Assembly (NCBI RefSeq): GCF_016545825.1
Contig: NC_052618.1
Coordinates: 19,047,561-19,111,560, forward strand
Direction of reading: 5' to 3'
DNA length: 64,000 bases
From: Eucalyptus grandis
Taxonomy: Eukaryota > Streptophyta > Magnoliopsida > Myrtales > Myrtaceae
How positions within the stretch are numbered: the first letter of the stretch is position 1; each line of letters starts with the position of its first letter. The notes beneath the pieces were generated by a model, which saw only the letters and a list, made by a program, of their open reading frames with translations, was not told the DNA's origin and made no database searches. Below, piece by piece: positions 24,440 through 36,910 of the stretch. The position numbers and the translations under genes are program-made.

Positions 24440-25580
24440 CTAATGGTGCCATAAGTTGTGTATGGCGCTCACTTTGGTGCCAAAAGTTTCCGTCGGATCA
24501 TTTAAGTGCCAAAAATTTTGAAAAACGCTCACTTTGGTGCCAACGCCAATCCGATTGGCCGGAAATTTGACGTGGCCTTTTTTTATTAATTTCTTATGCT
24601 GATGTGGCTCGCGGAACTTCCATTGGATCACTTAGGCCTTCAAACGACGTCATTTTAGCATCCTAACACCAAAACGACGCCGTTTTGTGTCTTTCCCCCA
24701 AATTCAAAACCCTAAATCCCAAAACGACGTTGTTTTGTGCCGTCTTCTTCCCCAAATAGATCTAGCAACACCAACGCACTGAATCAACAACACCAGCAGC
24801 GCAGAACCATCAACACCAGTAATTTTCCAGAAAAGAAACCACGCATTCGCCTTCGCGAGTTTTCCCCCATTTTCAATCAACTTATCAACCTTTCAAATCC
24901 CCGAATCTCAGCCTCACCACCGCCTTTTCCCAAGAAATATCGTTGGGTGCAGAGGAAACGCGACCTTGAAGAATCTCCGAAGCATGAGCGATCTGGCCAA
25001 TGGTAGACGCGAAGATCTAGAACGCCACGGAGGTTGTCGGCGAAGCCAGCTGCTACGAAGGCGGCGGCCATGGCCCCACCATCCTCTCCTCCGCCCTCAT
25101 CGTCGACACCTCCCTCTCTCTCGGGATTTTCTATTCGTTTTTTTTTTTTTTTTTTGTTCTTTTGTCTTGTTGTGGCAAGCAACAACAATGGAGGTCGAGG
25201 GAAGGCGGCTGAGCAACGGTGGGATGGCGGCTGAGGGACGGTGGCCGAGGGACAGCGGCCAAGTGACAGTGGCTGAGCAATGGCGGACAAAAAAACCCTA
25301 ATTTCATTCTCCAAATAAAATAAAATAAAAAACGGCGTCGTTTTTGTGAGGTTATCCACGTAGGATAGCAAAACGACATTGTTTTCTTAATGAAGACGGA
25401 AAACGACGTCATTTTAAAGGCTTATCAATTTTTTTTAAATATAAAAGCCACGTAATCATTTTGGCCGAATCTGTCGTCGGTGGCACCAAAGTGATCGTTT
25501 TCCTCCGATTTGGCACTTAAGTAATCCGGCGGAAACTTTTGGCACCAAAGTGGCGCCATACACAACTTATGGCACCATTT
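24440..25580. mobile_element. non-autonomous element with terminal inverted repeats, CACTTAAGTG/ACGACGTCGT type
   Basis: The left end is TGGTGCCATAAGTTGTGTAT and the right end is its complement, ATACACAACTTATGGCACCA, a 20-of-20 match. The similarity continues through CACTTTGGTGCCAAAAGTTT on the left and its inverse on the right. Both arms carry several near-palindromic ACGACGTCGTTTT variants (24640-24740 and 25330-25420). The core is mixed GC-rich text with a T tract at 25138-25156; its open frames on both strands look like composition effects. No transposase is present. Confidence 0.75.
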
Positions 25581-25685
25581 AATATTTTTGAATGTTTTTT
25601 TTATTTCATTCTAGGCTTATTTATTTATTTATTTATGAATTTGAATTAAATTAATTTGATTGAAATGAACATAAAAATGATAATT

Positions 25686-25732
25686 TATATATATAATTAT
25701 ATATATATATATATATACATATATATAATATC
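25686..25732. repeat. (TA)n microsatellite
   Basis: A nearly pure TA run with a few interruptions. Confidence 0.9.
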
Positions 25733-26289
25733 CAACGTATCTCAACGTATCGAAATTCTCTGTTTTTTAGAAACGACGTGTTGGCATGTCGTGTTGCATG
25801 TCGTATGTCCTCCAATCATCCATGGGCGTAAGCTTTGTCTGTTTATGCCTCGCAAGGCACCTCATCCCTGGACCTGGCGACCACGGATTGCCCATAGCCA
25901 CCAGCCTTGACGACGAGCTTCAAATCTCGTCCATGGACGAAAGATGTCAACGACAGAAGCTTGCTTGCTTCGTTGGAGTCGCAGACCTCCCCTCACTGTT
26001 GCCACCAGCGGAGTCATCGGTGCTGCCTCCTAAGCGTCCAAGGCGAGCCACCTCGCAATCCATGGACAAGCAAATCTTGCAGCCATGGACGATAGAGGAG
26101 AAAGGAGCAGAGAAAACTCGAACGGGGTGGGTGAGAATGAAAGGGACAGGAAAAAAATAAGTCAAACTTTTACTTGAATCCATGTGACCTACTGAAGTGG
26201 CAACGTGGGCAGGTGTCAATTTGTAAATGAATGTGAGAAAAATAGGTACATGCCAAGCCGCTGACGTCATGGTTCAAAACTACTGAATA
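25733..26289. other. spacer with an open frame of doubtful meaning
   Basis: A 124-codon frame at 25786-26160 on the + strand has no domain, no family resemblance and no neighbours that support it. I do not call it a gene. Confidence 0.4.
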
Positions 26290-26690
26290 TTTTCAAAAAA
26301 ATAATACAAATGATTTCTGAACTTTGATCGAATATCTAATGTGATCATTAGATTTTAAATTTGCTCAATGTGGTCCTTGAATTATAGCGAATGTGTAATG
26401 TAGTTCATAAACCTTTTGTACATATTCAATTTAGTCCATGAATTATATAAAATTGTTCAATATTGTCCCTAAACTTGAAATAATGAAATAATAACATTAA
26501 ACTATTTCATATAATTCATTGACTAACTTGAAAATGTATTAAAAGTTCAAGAACTATGAACAAATTAAAAGTTTAAATATCACATTGCTCATTGAACTAT
26601 AGTTCAAAATTACATTGAATAAATTAAAAATTTTAGAAATTAATTATATTTTTGACTAAAGTTGAGAAATTATTTATAAATATTTTCTCG
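26290..26690. mobile_element. MITE-like element with imperfect inverted ends
   Basis: The left text AAATGATTTCTGAACTTTGA is mirrored near the right end by the complement AAATAATTTCTCAACTTTAG. Inner words such as TAGTCCATGAATTATAT and their complement repeat the symmetry for over 150 bp per arm. There is no coding capacity. The family name cannot be given without a database. Confidence 0.55.
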
Positions 26691-26734
26691 TTGATGGATG
26701 GCTGAGAAATCATTTGCCATTCGGGATTGTTCCG

Positions 26735-26975
26735 TACTCCACTGAACGATCACATGACATCCCCATCAGCACATGGAGACAACCTTTGAGTTGCCTTGGA
26801 AATCACGTCGCATGTCGCTTTTTTGTCTCAATTTCGGTTGACGTTTTCTTTCCGGCACGAGAATTGAGATGGTGAAAGAGGATTGGGATCCAATCTTCAA
26901 CTTGACTATGAAAAAACGAGACCGAAAGTTACCGACCAGATGCAATTTATTAGAACGAGAATTATGATCCGTTTG
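26735..26975 (+). repeat. dispersed copy of a block found upstream of the receptor kinase (partner at about 31850-32100)
   Basis: Shared words in the same order include CACGTCGCATGTC, then a region with TTGAGATGGTGAAAGAG versus TTGAAACGGTGAAAGAG, CTTGACTATGAAAA versus CTTGACCATGAAAA, and TTTATTAGAACGAGAATTA versus TTTTTTAGAACAAGAATTA. It is non-coding as seen here. Confidence 0.6.
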
Positions 26976-27239
26976 TTTCGCAAAAATTACACGTTTTGAG
27001 AATAATTTTTTAAAAATGATTAGTTAAATCGTCTAAAATAATTAACCAATAAAATACATAGCCAACATTAATTAATACCTATACATTTTCATGGATTTGA
27101 TAAAAGTATTTTTCATTTTTATTTTTGTGAGCAAAACAAGCGACTATTTTTAGAAAAAAAAATTATTTATTTTTGCCAAAACAAATAGACTCTAACTTAA
27201 ATCAAAGGCTAGAAGTACTAACCTCAAATTTTGGTTAAT

Positions 27240-28105
27240 TTAGTGAATTGATCAAGTGATAAACGCTATTTTATTTATATTTAGTCTCGGAAGATTCAAG
27301 TTACAAATTCACCTTGAGTTGTACATCATCAAGATTCACATAAACACTGCTACAACCAATCTTAGAAGTATTAAAGATATGCCAAATGTAATTTCTCTAC
27401 TGACAATGGTGAGTTTAACACCAAGCACCACAATAGAAAGCCCTACTTACCTTATGTATAGCCTAGGAATATGCACTTTCTTGCTATCCTATCAAACTTA
27501 CCATCACCTCACTCGAACATATCATGAGCAACAAAATATTTTAAGAACATAAGTATCAATAATGTTACCTAAACACACCAGGTAACTCATTGTACTATGC
27601 ACATCTGTCAAGATTTTCTTAGGCATACCAACACTAGAAAACATTTTATGAGCCATATCTAATCATGAGTTGCTCATTAACTCTACAACCTATCGTAATT
27701 CACTAGCACTAGTGCAATGTTTTGGTATGCATTAAAGTGGTATTCATTCAATAGCTCGAGAAAAAATCAATGCTACCATCAATCCACATGCTTGATTGTC
27801 TCATAAATCTCCTTTTTTTTTCTTTTATTATCAAAGCTCTCGTTGTTATCAAATTCAATCTTGTGCCTTAGCACAAACTCATAGGTCCTCCTTGCTGTTG
27901 ACAACCTTGACATAAATTCGATATTCTTCTTTGAAGGAAATTGTGATAGCCAACAAACACTCAAGTGAATTGACTCCACAATCTCCGTGGTTTCTCTTAT
28001 ACTTGTACAATAGTATACTTTTTGCAATTTGCCTAAGTCATTGCACTTGCATATATTCAATTTCTTAGCTACATAACTTCATAGTTGATTCATTTCACTT
28101 AGAAT
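27240..28105 (-). pseudogene. worn Ty1/copia remnant, antisense
   Basis: Together with 31554-31750 this region flanks the solo LTR at 28106, and the right-hand piece is clearly copia. On this side the translated signal on the - strand (for example 27779-28060) is weak and full of stops. I assign it by continuity with 31554-31750 across the target duplication. Confidence 0.4.
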
Positions 28106-31100
28106 GTCACGCCCCGGACCCCGAGCGCGTGCCCATCCCTATCTGGTCGATAATAATATGCGACTTCCCAGGACGAGTCGCCGACCCTTTCCATTTTATT
28201 GCATATGCGGAAGCGAAAAGAAATCCCCTGACAGTAATCATCTTGGGATAGAAATGCAGGATAATAGATTCACAAACAAACATGCTTTTATATATACACT
28301 GAGTCATGAACACAGGTCTATGGCCAAAGACTACAAAAGACTGGCCTTCCAAAAGAAGCGGTCCTAACCGGCCTATGCTTCGATCACCTCCTCTCGGCTC
28401 CTGGTCCTCCACTCAACGACCACGAAAATGTTGTCCCACAACGGGGTGAGATATCATCTCGCCGAGTCTAAGCTCTAAACCCCATTAGAGGGAAATACGC
28501 CAAGAAGCGTCCTAAGCACGCAATCACACAATCAAGAGACTTACCTCGTCTCGGACCCACCCCGCAGTCGGTACAATTTATCTTAAAGACAACATGAGAG
28601 CATGAGCAACAAATAAGCTCCAAATAAGCAAACGCCACACTCAATTAATCATGCGTTCCTAGTTTTGATCTCGGCATATAGCACGGCCTACTCTCGGTTC
28701 GGGGCAGTCTTCCGGCATTGCCAAGCTTCGTCTCACCCCATTGAGCACGGCACGTCTCTTTATCGACGGCTTTCCCGAAGGAGCATAGGGTCGAGAATCA
28801 ACTACGACCGGCTTTGTCGTGGGTATCCCACATAGGGATAACATCCACGCTCAACAGCACAGGACGATTTCTCATAACCATCACACGATCACTCAAATAT
28901 GGCCCAGGACACCGTGCATTGCACTCAAATGCTTCAATTAAAATGGTGAGCCTAGCCTTTTTCTTCATATTAGAAATTCACATGAAATTACTCGTGTGTG
29001 GGTATACGGTCAACTTGATCCTGAAAAATTGATATTCCTCCTTTTTGAAATCCCACTATTTCATATAGTACTAAAAACCATTTTCGGTATCAAAACCCGA
29101 CACAGGATTTTCTGAATAAATATTGGAAATTCACAATTTTGGAATTAAATACCAAAAAGCCAATCAGCAATCAATTTGCATAACTTAGCACTCAATTGCA
29201 GAAATTAACCACACCATTGCAATCAAAGCATGGGCCCCGGTCACCGGCTATCCCGGTCTAATTTCCGGAAAAATAATTAATAATTAAATAATTACTTAAA
29301 TAAATCAATTTAAATTCTAAAAATACTAACCTAGGCATTTAATCATTAAATTAATAACCAATACGGACTCGGAGAAATTCCCGAACCCTTCTAGATAAAT
29401 AGTACAATTTATTTAGGCCTTAACTAAACCATGCTAACCACCTAACATGCTCAATTAAATAATTCAATTTCTAATTTAATCTAACTAACCACCTAATTCC
29501 TAATAAAATAAATCTAACACCCCTTAAACGTTATTAACCTACTAAGCAGAGTTTAAAGTATAAACTCACCGTGATCGCGAAACCGGTTCACCGCGACAAC
29601 AACTCGACTCGGCGGCCGAAATCGAAATTTTCGGCGGCGTCGACGAACTTGGGCCGGGCCTAATGCTTGACCCAACAAATCTCAGCCCAATTGAGATTTG
29701 TTCTTGCACTGGAATGGGCTTGCTCTTGGACTTGGCCTAGCTGCGATTGGGCTTCAAAAACTGGGCTTGAAGACTACAATTGCTGAAAATGGGCTTGAAA
29801 TAAAACTGAATTGGGCCTGTCTTTGCTGGGCCCGAAAGACTGAAATTGCTGGGCTTCCAATCCAATTGATGCTGGGCTGGAAATGCCTCTGCAGATGGGC
29901 TGAAGATACACGGACGACTGGGCTTGGAATTCGCTGAGCTGGGCTTGCGGCTTCGGTGGTCCAAGGAGCTGATGACGTGCGGTTCGGTGAGGCGTGGAGC
30001 TGCTTCGAGGTTTCGGTGGGGTCTTCGCTGCTGGAGAAGACACGAACGCAGCTGCAAGGGAGATATCCCGTGGATGCGGCTAAGGAAATCTCGCCCGATG
30101 GAGGTGCGTTGACGACAAGTGGACGCGGCAGAGGTTAAAGACGTTGGGGGCGGTGCTTCTTCGGTCAACAAACGGTGGAGGAGAGGGCGCCGTTGACTGG
30201 ATCGTGGGCGCGTGGTTGAAGAGAGACGCTGGTGGCTTCCTTCGGTGCTAGCTTTGGTCTTCAAGTGCTTCGCTCGGTGGAGAATTTGACCGAGATGACG
30301 TGTGGAGAAGCGCCTGGCTTCTCTGGACGTCGTGGCTGTGCTGACAAAAGGGCGTGGAAGATGGAGCAGCTTCGGTTGCTGCCTCGGCGTCTTCAACTCA
30401 ATTGCCGACTGGTACAGCGAAGTGGAAGATGGACGAGTGGAGTGTGTGGGCTTTCCTTTGATGCAAGCTGACCGAAGATTGAAGGAGCTGGATTATTTTC
30501 TCTCTGCTGGTGCTGGCGTCGCACGAAGTAATCGGGAGAGAGAGGATGGTCGTGGATGGGAAAAGGCAAGAAGATAAAGATGAGGAGTGAGGTGGGGCCA
30601 TAGCTTGATATTTTGCAAGAATATCCTCCATGAATCACTCTTAGCCAAGTAAAAACACTTGGCCTTCACTAGACCATCTAAATGACCCCCATAACCTCTT
30701 AACTAGTCCAACAATGCTAGGGTGAGGGGAGGTTACGAATTCTTCAAGGTCTTGCCTCAATTGCTCTTCCATTCTCTCTTGATTCATTATCAATTGGTCA
30801 CCATAATTTCAATTGATATATCAATGCTTCACTTGCTATTTTTTCTCATCCAATAACCCATCTTGCATCTCAATTTTGCGGCGAAAACCATCTCCGGCAT
30901 TTTCCGCACTAAACAATCATGACGACTTTTTCCCAAAAAGTGTCGGTTGTCGGAAAAATCTTCTCGAGGCGAGTCGACACTCCAGAATTTATTGTGACAT
31001 GGCCAAAACTTCAATTTCTGAAATCGGACTCGAATTGGCGGTTAATTTCCATTCGATGCGTTTTTAACGTGACCTAGGCTACTGGGTAACTTTCAGATAT

Positions 31101-31553
31101 TTTTAAGTGCAAATGACATGTGGTCGATTTTCTTCGAGCCACTATGAACCCACTCGACTCAATGGCGACTCTTGATTGTCGTGAAAATCTCGATGATTCA
31201 ATTACGGACACAGGGTACCAAAACAATAAGAAAATCAGTCTAGTGTTGGCCGACGAGAATTTTCCAATTTAGTGGTGTCACCCACGATTAGCCACACATC
31301 TCTGTCGATCCAATCTATCTCTGATTTCAAATCGATTTCTTTAACTACGCCGTAATGACCTCTAAAGATGGACACGGTTAGAAGCCGATTCTTGATCGAG
31401 TTCTCAAGTCTATTGCCTTAAAATTCCTTAATAATTTTCCGGATAGTCTAGTTATCTCGAGAAAGTGATCGGCTGAGAATAACCCTATAGACGCATCAAT
31501 GAAATGCCCGATTTATTCAGTAGAAGACAGGGTTGAAAATTTGGGATGTCACA
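28106..31553 (-). repeat. Ty3/gypsy-type solo LTR, copy C (3.4 kb)
   Basis: On the + strand it starts TGTCACGCCCCGGACC and ends GGGATGTCACA. The 5-bp target duplication TAGAA is present on both sides (28101-28105 and 31554-31558). The sequence is homologous in inverse orientation to copies A, B and D. There is no internal region, so it is a solo LTR. Open frames on both strands at 29700-30640, including a 219-codon one, lie in the GC-richer middle of the LTR. They are not conserved in the other copies as proteins. Confidence 0.88.
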
Positions 31554-31760
31554 TAGAACCTCGATGCTTCTTTCACTAATGTGTCCCAAACATATATGTT
31601 GCAATTCAGACTCTCGAATATATGCACCTGACATTTTCGGGTGAAATCCGTCACCCTCCTCTTGAAGCTCATACAGATTATTGAGCTTAATTCCTTTCAT
31701 CAGTACCGCGGCACCTCAAACGGCCATTAGAATTTTGAAATATACCAACACCCAACTGAA
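31554..31760 (-). pseudogene. Ty1/copia gag-pre-integrase fragment, antisense
   Basis: Read on the - strand, it gives KGIKLNNLYELQ, then after an interval LGHISERSIEVL, the typical pre-integrase block before the copia integrase. It lies directly next to the TAGAA duplication of solo LTR C, so that LTR inserted into this older copia copy. Confidence 0.7.
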
Positions 31761-31849
31761 TTCAAGAGTACTCAAGAAAATCAGATTTTTCTTCCATTCC
31801 GGAACACATCTCACTCTGGTCAATGTCCCACGATGACGTTATGCAATCT

Positions 31850-32100
31850 AATTCCGACAATTGCTCAACCAAGAAATTGCTTCTATCAGGTTCCCATCCC
31901 CTCAGGGAGAGAATCTTCAAGTTTCCCTGAAGAGCACGTCGCATGTCCACATTTCGCTCTTCCATCCTCTCAATTCCGTCTGTTCTCAGGCATCAAGTAT
32001 TGAAACGGTGAAAGAGAATTTGGAAACAATCTCAGACTTGACCATGAAAAGTGAAAACGGAGATTAAAGACCAGGTGTAGTTTTTTAGAACAAGAATTAA
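31850..32100 (+). repeat. block upstream of the receptor kinase shared with 26735-26975
   Basis: See the partner entry. Similarity is patchy but collinear over about 240 bp. A weak open frame at 31861-32067 shows no family resemblance. Confidence 0.55.
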
Positions 32101-32609
32101 ATTAATCGAAGGTCCCCCTTCGGATGTCACAAGTTTCTCTGTTTTTTCACAGACCATAACTTTCCCATGCGATACGCACAAACCTGACAAAGAAATTAAA
32201 AGTGATTTAATAGGTAAATTATGGCAAATGTCTGTGTCATATGTCAAAAGAATAGTAATCTTTTTCTCAATAAATTATGTGTAGCACTGCTAGCATAATG
32301 ACACCACGTAAAATGACAGCCGCGTTTCAACCTATGGGAACCGGCATCTTGTAAAATGACAACTTTTCTTCAGGGCCAACGTACATTGCACCTTGAGCAC
32401 GTTGAAGCTAGATTATGATAGACAAGATTAATAGTGTATTGTTGGTATAATGTTGGTATAATGGGGTCCACTTACAAAAATAAACACACCACATTCTCAT
32501 CTGCACAGGAATCATCAATTGTCAAGTCCAACAAATCAGAATTACGCTGTTAACGTGCAAGCATGGATATTTGTTATTTCACCTATAATCTCCTCCTCCG
32601 CCCATCATC

Positions 32610-32810
32610 TTAAGCTCTCGGGATAGATCCATTGATGTCACATTAGAAGCCAACCGCTTGTCTGTTGTTCTTGCCGCGGGGGATACGGAATCGTGCCTTC
32701 GTTGAGCACTTGTCGTCTGTCTGAGGCACACGTGATAAAGTTTTCAAGTGTGGCTCTGAGCTTGAAAACGTCGCTTGAATGCTGCTTTACCAACAGCGAA
32801 CTCAGTTATA
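32610..32810 (+). repeat. receptor-kinase upstream block shared with 23160-23380
   Basis: It ends about 190 bp before the kinase start codon and may be part of that gene's promoter. The repeated occurrence suggests that the upstream region was duplicated with a now-lost paralogue or spread by another route. Confidence 0.55.
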
Positions 32811-33001
32811 ATTTCATCGACTGTTGCTTTTGCACATCATTTAATAATCATTTTATGTGGTCATGGTCCAACATCGTGGCTACTTCCTGTTTCATAGAGC
32901 AACACACACAGAGAAGAGATTAATCAGCCAAACTGCCTCTCCTCTTTAATTTCCTCCTGAATCAGAAGTCAGTCTAGTACTGTATCAGCTGAACAACATC
33001 T

Positions 33002-36000
33002 ATGGAATCCTGCCTTCCAATTCTCCTACACAGCTTGTGCTTCTTGTCCCACGTGTTGCAGATAAGCTATGCGCTGGACTCCATTTCAGCTGGCGAGAAC
33101 ATCACAGATGGCCAAACAATAGTCTCTGCCGGTGGAAAGTTTGAGCTAGGATTCTTCAGCCCCGGCAGCTCCAAGAACCGGTACGTGGGCATATGGTACA
33201 AGAAGATACCGGACAGGAGGGTGGTTTGGGTTGCAAACCGAGAGAATCCCTTGAGTGACTCTTCAGGAGTGCTGAAGCTCACTCCTCAGGGTGTACTGAC
33301 TCTCCTGAACCGGACCAATGGGGTCATTTGGTCCTGCAATGTGTCGAGATTGGCCCAGAATCCGATTGCACAGCTTTTGGATTCTGCTAATTTCGTTGTA
33401 AAAGAAGGAAATGACAATGAGTTGGATGATGCAATCTGGCAGAGTTTTGATCACCCTTGTGATTCGTTTCTGGCTGGCATGAAGTTTGGTATAGACTGAG
33501 CAAAAGGTCTGGACCGGTACTTGACCTCGTGGAAAAGCACAGACGACCCTTCACCAGGTGATTTCACATATAGGCTCGATTCTTTGGGTTATCTACAGCT
33601 GATCCTTAGGAACAGATCAGTAGTGCAGTACCGATCAGGACCTTGGAATGGCATTCGGTTTAGCGGGGTCCCTCAGTTAAAGCCTAATCCAGTTTACAAG
33701 TTCGGCTTCATCTTCAACAAAAATGAAATCTACTATTACTTCAACATTCTGAACAGCTCCATCACGTCAATATTGGTTTTAAAGGAGAATGGAATCGCTG
33801 AGCGCTTCACTGCAATAGACCAGACACGCGGTTGGATACGGTATAATCCCACACAAACTGATGACTGTGACACTTATGCATTCTGTGGAGCGAATGGGAA
33901 TTGTAACATTGCTAGCTATCCAAAATGCGTGTGCTTGAAAGGGTTCGTGCCCAAATACCCGATCGACTGGGGATTTGGGGATTGGTCAAATGGGTGTGTC
34001 CGGAGGACAAAACTAGATTGCCAGGGAGGAGATGAGTTCTTGAAGAACACCCAAGTGAAATTGCCCGACACAAGGCTTTCATGGTTCAATGAGAGCATGA
34101 ACCTCCAAGAATGTGAACAGACGTGCTTGGGGAACTGCTCGTGCATGGCTTATTCAAATTTGGATATTAGTGGGCAAGGAAGTGGTTGTTTGCTTTGGTT
34201 CGGTGACCTGATCGATATTAGACAGTTCAATGAGAACGGCCAGGATATTTATGTAAGGATGGCTGCGTCTGAAGTCGGTACGTGCTCAAATATGAGTTAC
34301 TTTAAATGTGATGACACGAGGAAGAGATTAGCTCAAAAATAATTTTGATAATTTTTTGAACTTTTATTGTTGGATTCATTGTGATATATATCAAGGTGGC
34401 AGTTCGAGTGGAAATACTGGCGCAAGGAAAAGAACGGGCATCATTGTCAGCATCGTGCTCTCAGTGGTGTTTCTTCTTGTTATCACGGTTATTTACATGA
34501 AGTATAAGAAAGCTGGTAAAGTCATTTTTATCAGATAATTATGCTTTCCAAGCAAAGTGTTTATCTTGATCCGCAAGAGTCATTTTTTACTCTTGTTAGC
34601 ATATGTTTTAAATGTTGCTGCACCGCATCAATTGCAAAGTTTCATCAGATCGTCTTCCTTTAGAAATTTGAATGAAACAAGCGGCGTGGAAAAATATGAA
34701 TGAACCAAATGTTTGTTGCTGTGAATCTGTTTTGCGATTTTTATAGCTCAGTTATGAGTTCTTTGCATTTAATGAAATTTACGAGTTCCTTGCATTTAAT
34801 GAAATTTACTCAATTTAATTTCGACTTGCAGGAAAAGTCCTTGCATTCTCCCGTCAAAGCCATAGTGAAGATCTAGAGTTACCTCTGTTCGACCTCACAA
34901 CCATTGTAAATGCAACGAATAACTTCTCCGATGATAACAAACTTGGAGAGGGAGGCTTCGGAGCTGTCTACAAGGTTACTGTTAATTTTTTTGGAATTCT
35001 AAATCTACCTATATATCCAAATACTATAAACGAAATGAAGGAATAAAGAAAAACCTCTATTTATTAGGGTGTTCTGAAGAATGGCCAAGAAATTGCTGTG
35101 AAGAGGCTATCAGAAAGCTCTAGGCAGGGACAGGTCGAGTTCAAGAACGAAGTCGTCTACATCACCAAACTTCAACACCGAAACCTGGTCAAGATTCTAG
35201 GATGCTGCATTGAACAAGATGAGATGATGTTGATCTATGAGTTCTTGCCCAACCGAGCTTGGATTGTTTCATTTTCGGTTTGCTTCGCTCAAGTCCCTAC
35301 ATTTTCATTGCTTTTGTCGTAGAAAAGGAGTGAAGAAGCTTCCGTCTAATAACTCATGAGGCCTAAAATTTGGCAGATCAAGAGAAGGGTGTTTCACTGG
35401 ATTGGCCTATGCGCTTCACTATCATCAACGGCATAGCCTCGGGGCTCCTATACCTTCACCGAGACTCAAGATTAAGAATAATTCATAGAGATCTGAAAGC
35501 TGAAAACATCCTGCTCGACAATGAGAGGAATGCAAAGATATCAGACTTTGGTTTGGCAAGGAGTTTCGGAGGTAATGAGAGTGAAGCAAGTACAAAAAGA
35601 GTGGTGGGAACATTGTGAGTTCTCTTAACAAATGATCTCCACTGATTTTGGTACATTTGCTTCAAGAACTAATCATTCCTTTCAATGGCTTTTTCGCATA
35701 GCGGTTACATGTCCCCGGAGTATGCCATCAACGGTTTTTATTCGGTAAAATCAGATGTCTTCAGTTTTGGTGTTTTAGTACTGGAAATCGTGAGTGGGAA
35801 AAGAAATCGAGGTTTCAATCATCCTGACAACCGTTTAAGCCTTCTCGGATATGTAAGCATAAAGATTTATCAGATCTCTTTGTTTATATATCTTCAGTTG
35901 GTTTCTAGTCTTACTCTAGATGACTAGCACGATAATGCAGGCTTGGACACTGTTAAGGGATCAAAAGTTTATGGAGCTCATAGATCCGTCGATTGCATCC

Positions 36001-36249
36001 ACATTCAACCCCGTGGAAGTTTTACGGTCCATCCATGTGGCTTTGTTGTGTGTTCAAAATAATCCGCACGATAGACCAGAGATGTCGTCTGTGGTTATGA
36101 TGTTGAGCAGCGAGAGTACATTGCCTCAGCCTAAACGGCCTGGTTTTTTCGACGAGACGTCTGTGTCTGAAGCAAGTTCTTCAAGCAACAGCAAGCATAA
36201 CAACTATTCGGCTAACGAAGTAACTATTTCACAGTTACTGCCTCGATGA
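33002..36249 (+). pseudogene. G-type lectin S-receptor-like serine/threonine kinase, disrupted
   Basis: Seven exons follow the usual S-domain receptor kinase plan: 33002-34277, 34396-34515, 34832-34974, 35068-35277, 35377-35614, 35702-35852 and 35941-36249. All have GT/AG boundaries. The first encodes a signal peptide (about residues 1-25), a B-lectin domain, the S-locus glycoprotein region and a PAN domain with paired Cys. The second encodes the membrane segment (SIVLSVVFLLVITVIYM). The rest encode the kinase: GEGGFG loop, IAVKRL with the ATP-binding Lys, [14 protein letters not shown] and SPEY, plus a C-terminal tail ending in SQLLPR. These proteins sit in the plasma membrane and act in defence or recognition signalling. 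Two lesions are visible. TGA at 33497-33499 ends the protein at codon 166, and one base is missing at about 35254 where an AGC-Ser codon is expected after PNR. Unless these are assembly errors or a null allele, it is a recent pseudogene, because the rest is well preserved. Confidence 0.9.
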
Positions 36250-36910
36250 TATATCTGTAATTTCGATTATGTTTATGTTGATCCCATATGAATACGAGAA
36301 GATCATGGCATACGTACTGAGAGTCATCTCTTAATCTGGAATTGCAAGACATTACAGGGACATATGAAACGTTGCACCTTTTGTTCTCCGAATTTTGCTG
36401 GATTTCGGTCAGAAAGCGAAGAGTGTGTATATGTACCACAATAGAGTGAAAATTTCAGGGTCTTTTTTTGTTTTGATTTTCTTGCCAAAAAACCCTAGAA
36501 TACCTTAGTATGAATACCCATGAACTTAATGAAGTAAATTATTTTTCTTTTTTTTCAAAAGAATTCTTGATGTTTTAATGTCTGTTTCATTTTGAATCGA
36601 CGAACTTATACTTTAGGGAATAAGTAGCCAAAACTACAACCTAGATCAGTAATCAGTACTAAAACCTCTGTCAAAGTCTGTCCAGTGATGTTTCTTCTAT
36701 TCTACAGTGTGAAAATAATCATGTCTTTCCAATGACAGCCTGCATTATGGTGACATCAACAAATTCAGATGCAACTAAAACAGGGGAAAAGGAAAAGGAA
36801 TTGACTTTTGAAAAGTGTTGGCTATAAATTAAAGATTCTCTTATCATCTTAAAAGCCATTTTTCGGATTGTAGAGGAGCAGAATAACTGAAAACTAACAC
36901 AGGATAGAGT
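36250..36910. other. 3' flank of the receptor kinase; nothing further recognised
   Basis: This is presumably the 3' untranslated region and spacer. I could not identify a reliable poly(A) signal or any other gene. Confidence 0.5.

Noticed and set aside
24877..25371. 164-codon open frame on the - strand
   Set aside because: It lies in the core and arm of the inverted-repeat element with poly-Lys from a T tract; I could not tie it to any family.
23719..26160. Several 60-125 codon open frames as small genes
   Set aside because: They have no domain, no conserved neighbour and no splice or promoter support; overlapping frames on the other strand are equally open.
29737..30396. 219-codon open frame on the - strand
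   Set aside because: It is inside solo LTR C, with overlapping open frames in other phases and no counterpart in the other LTR copies.
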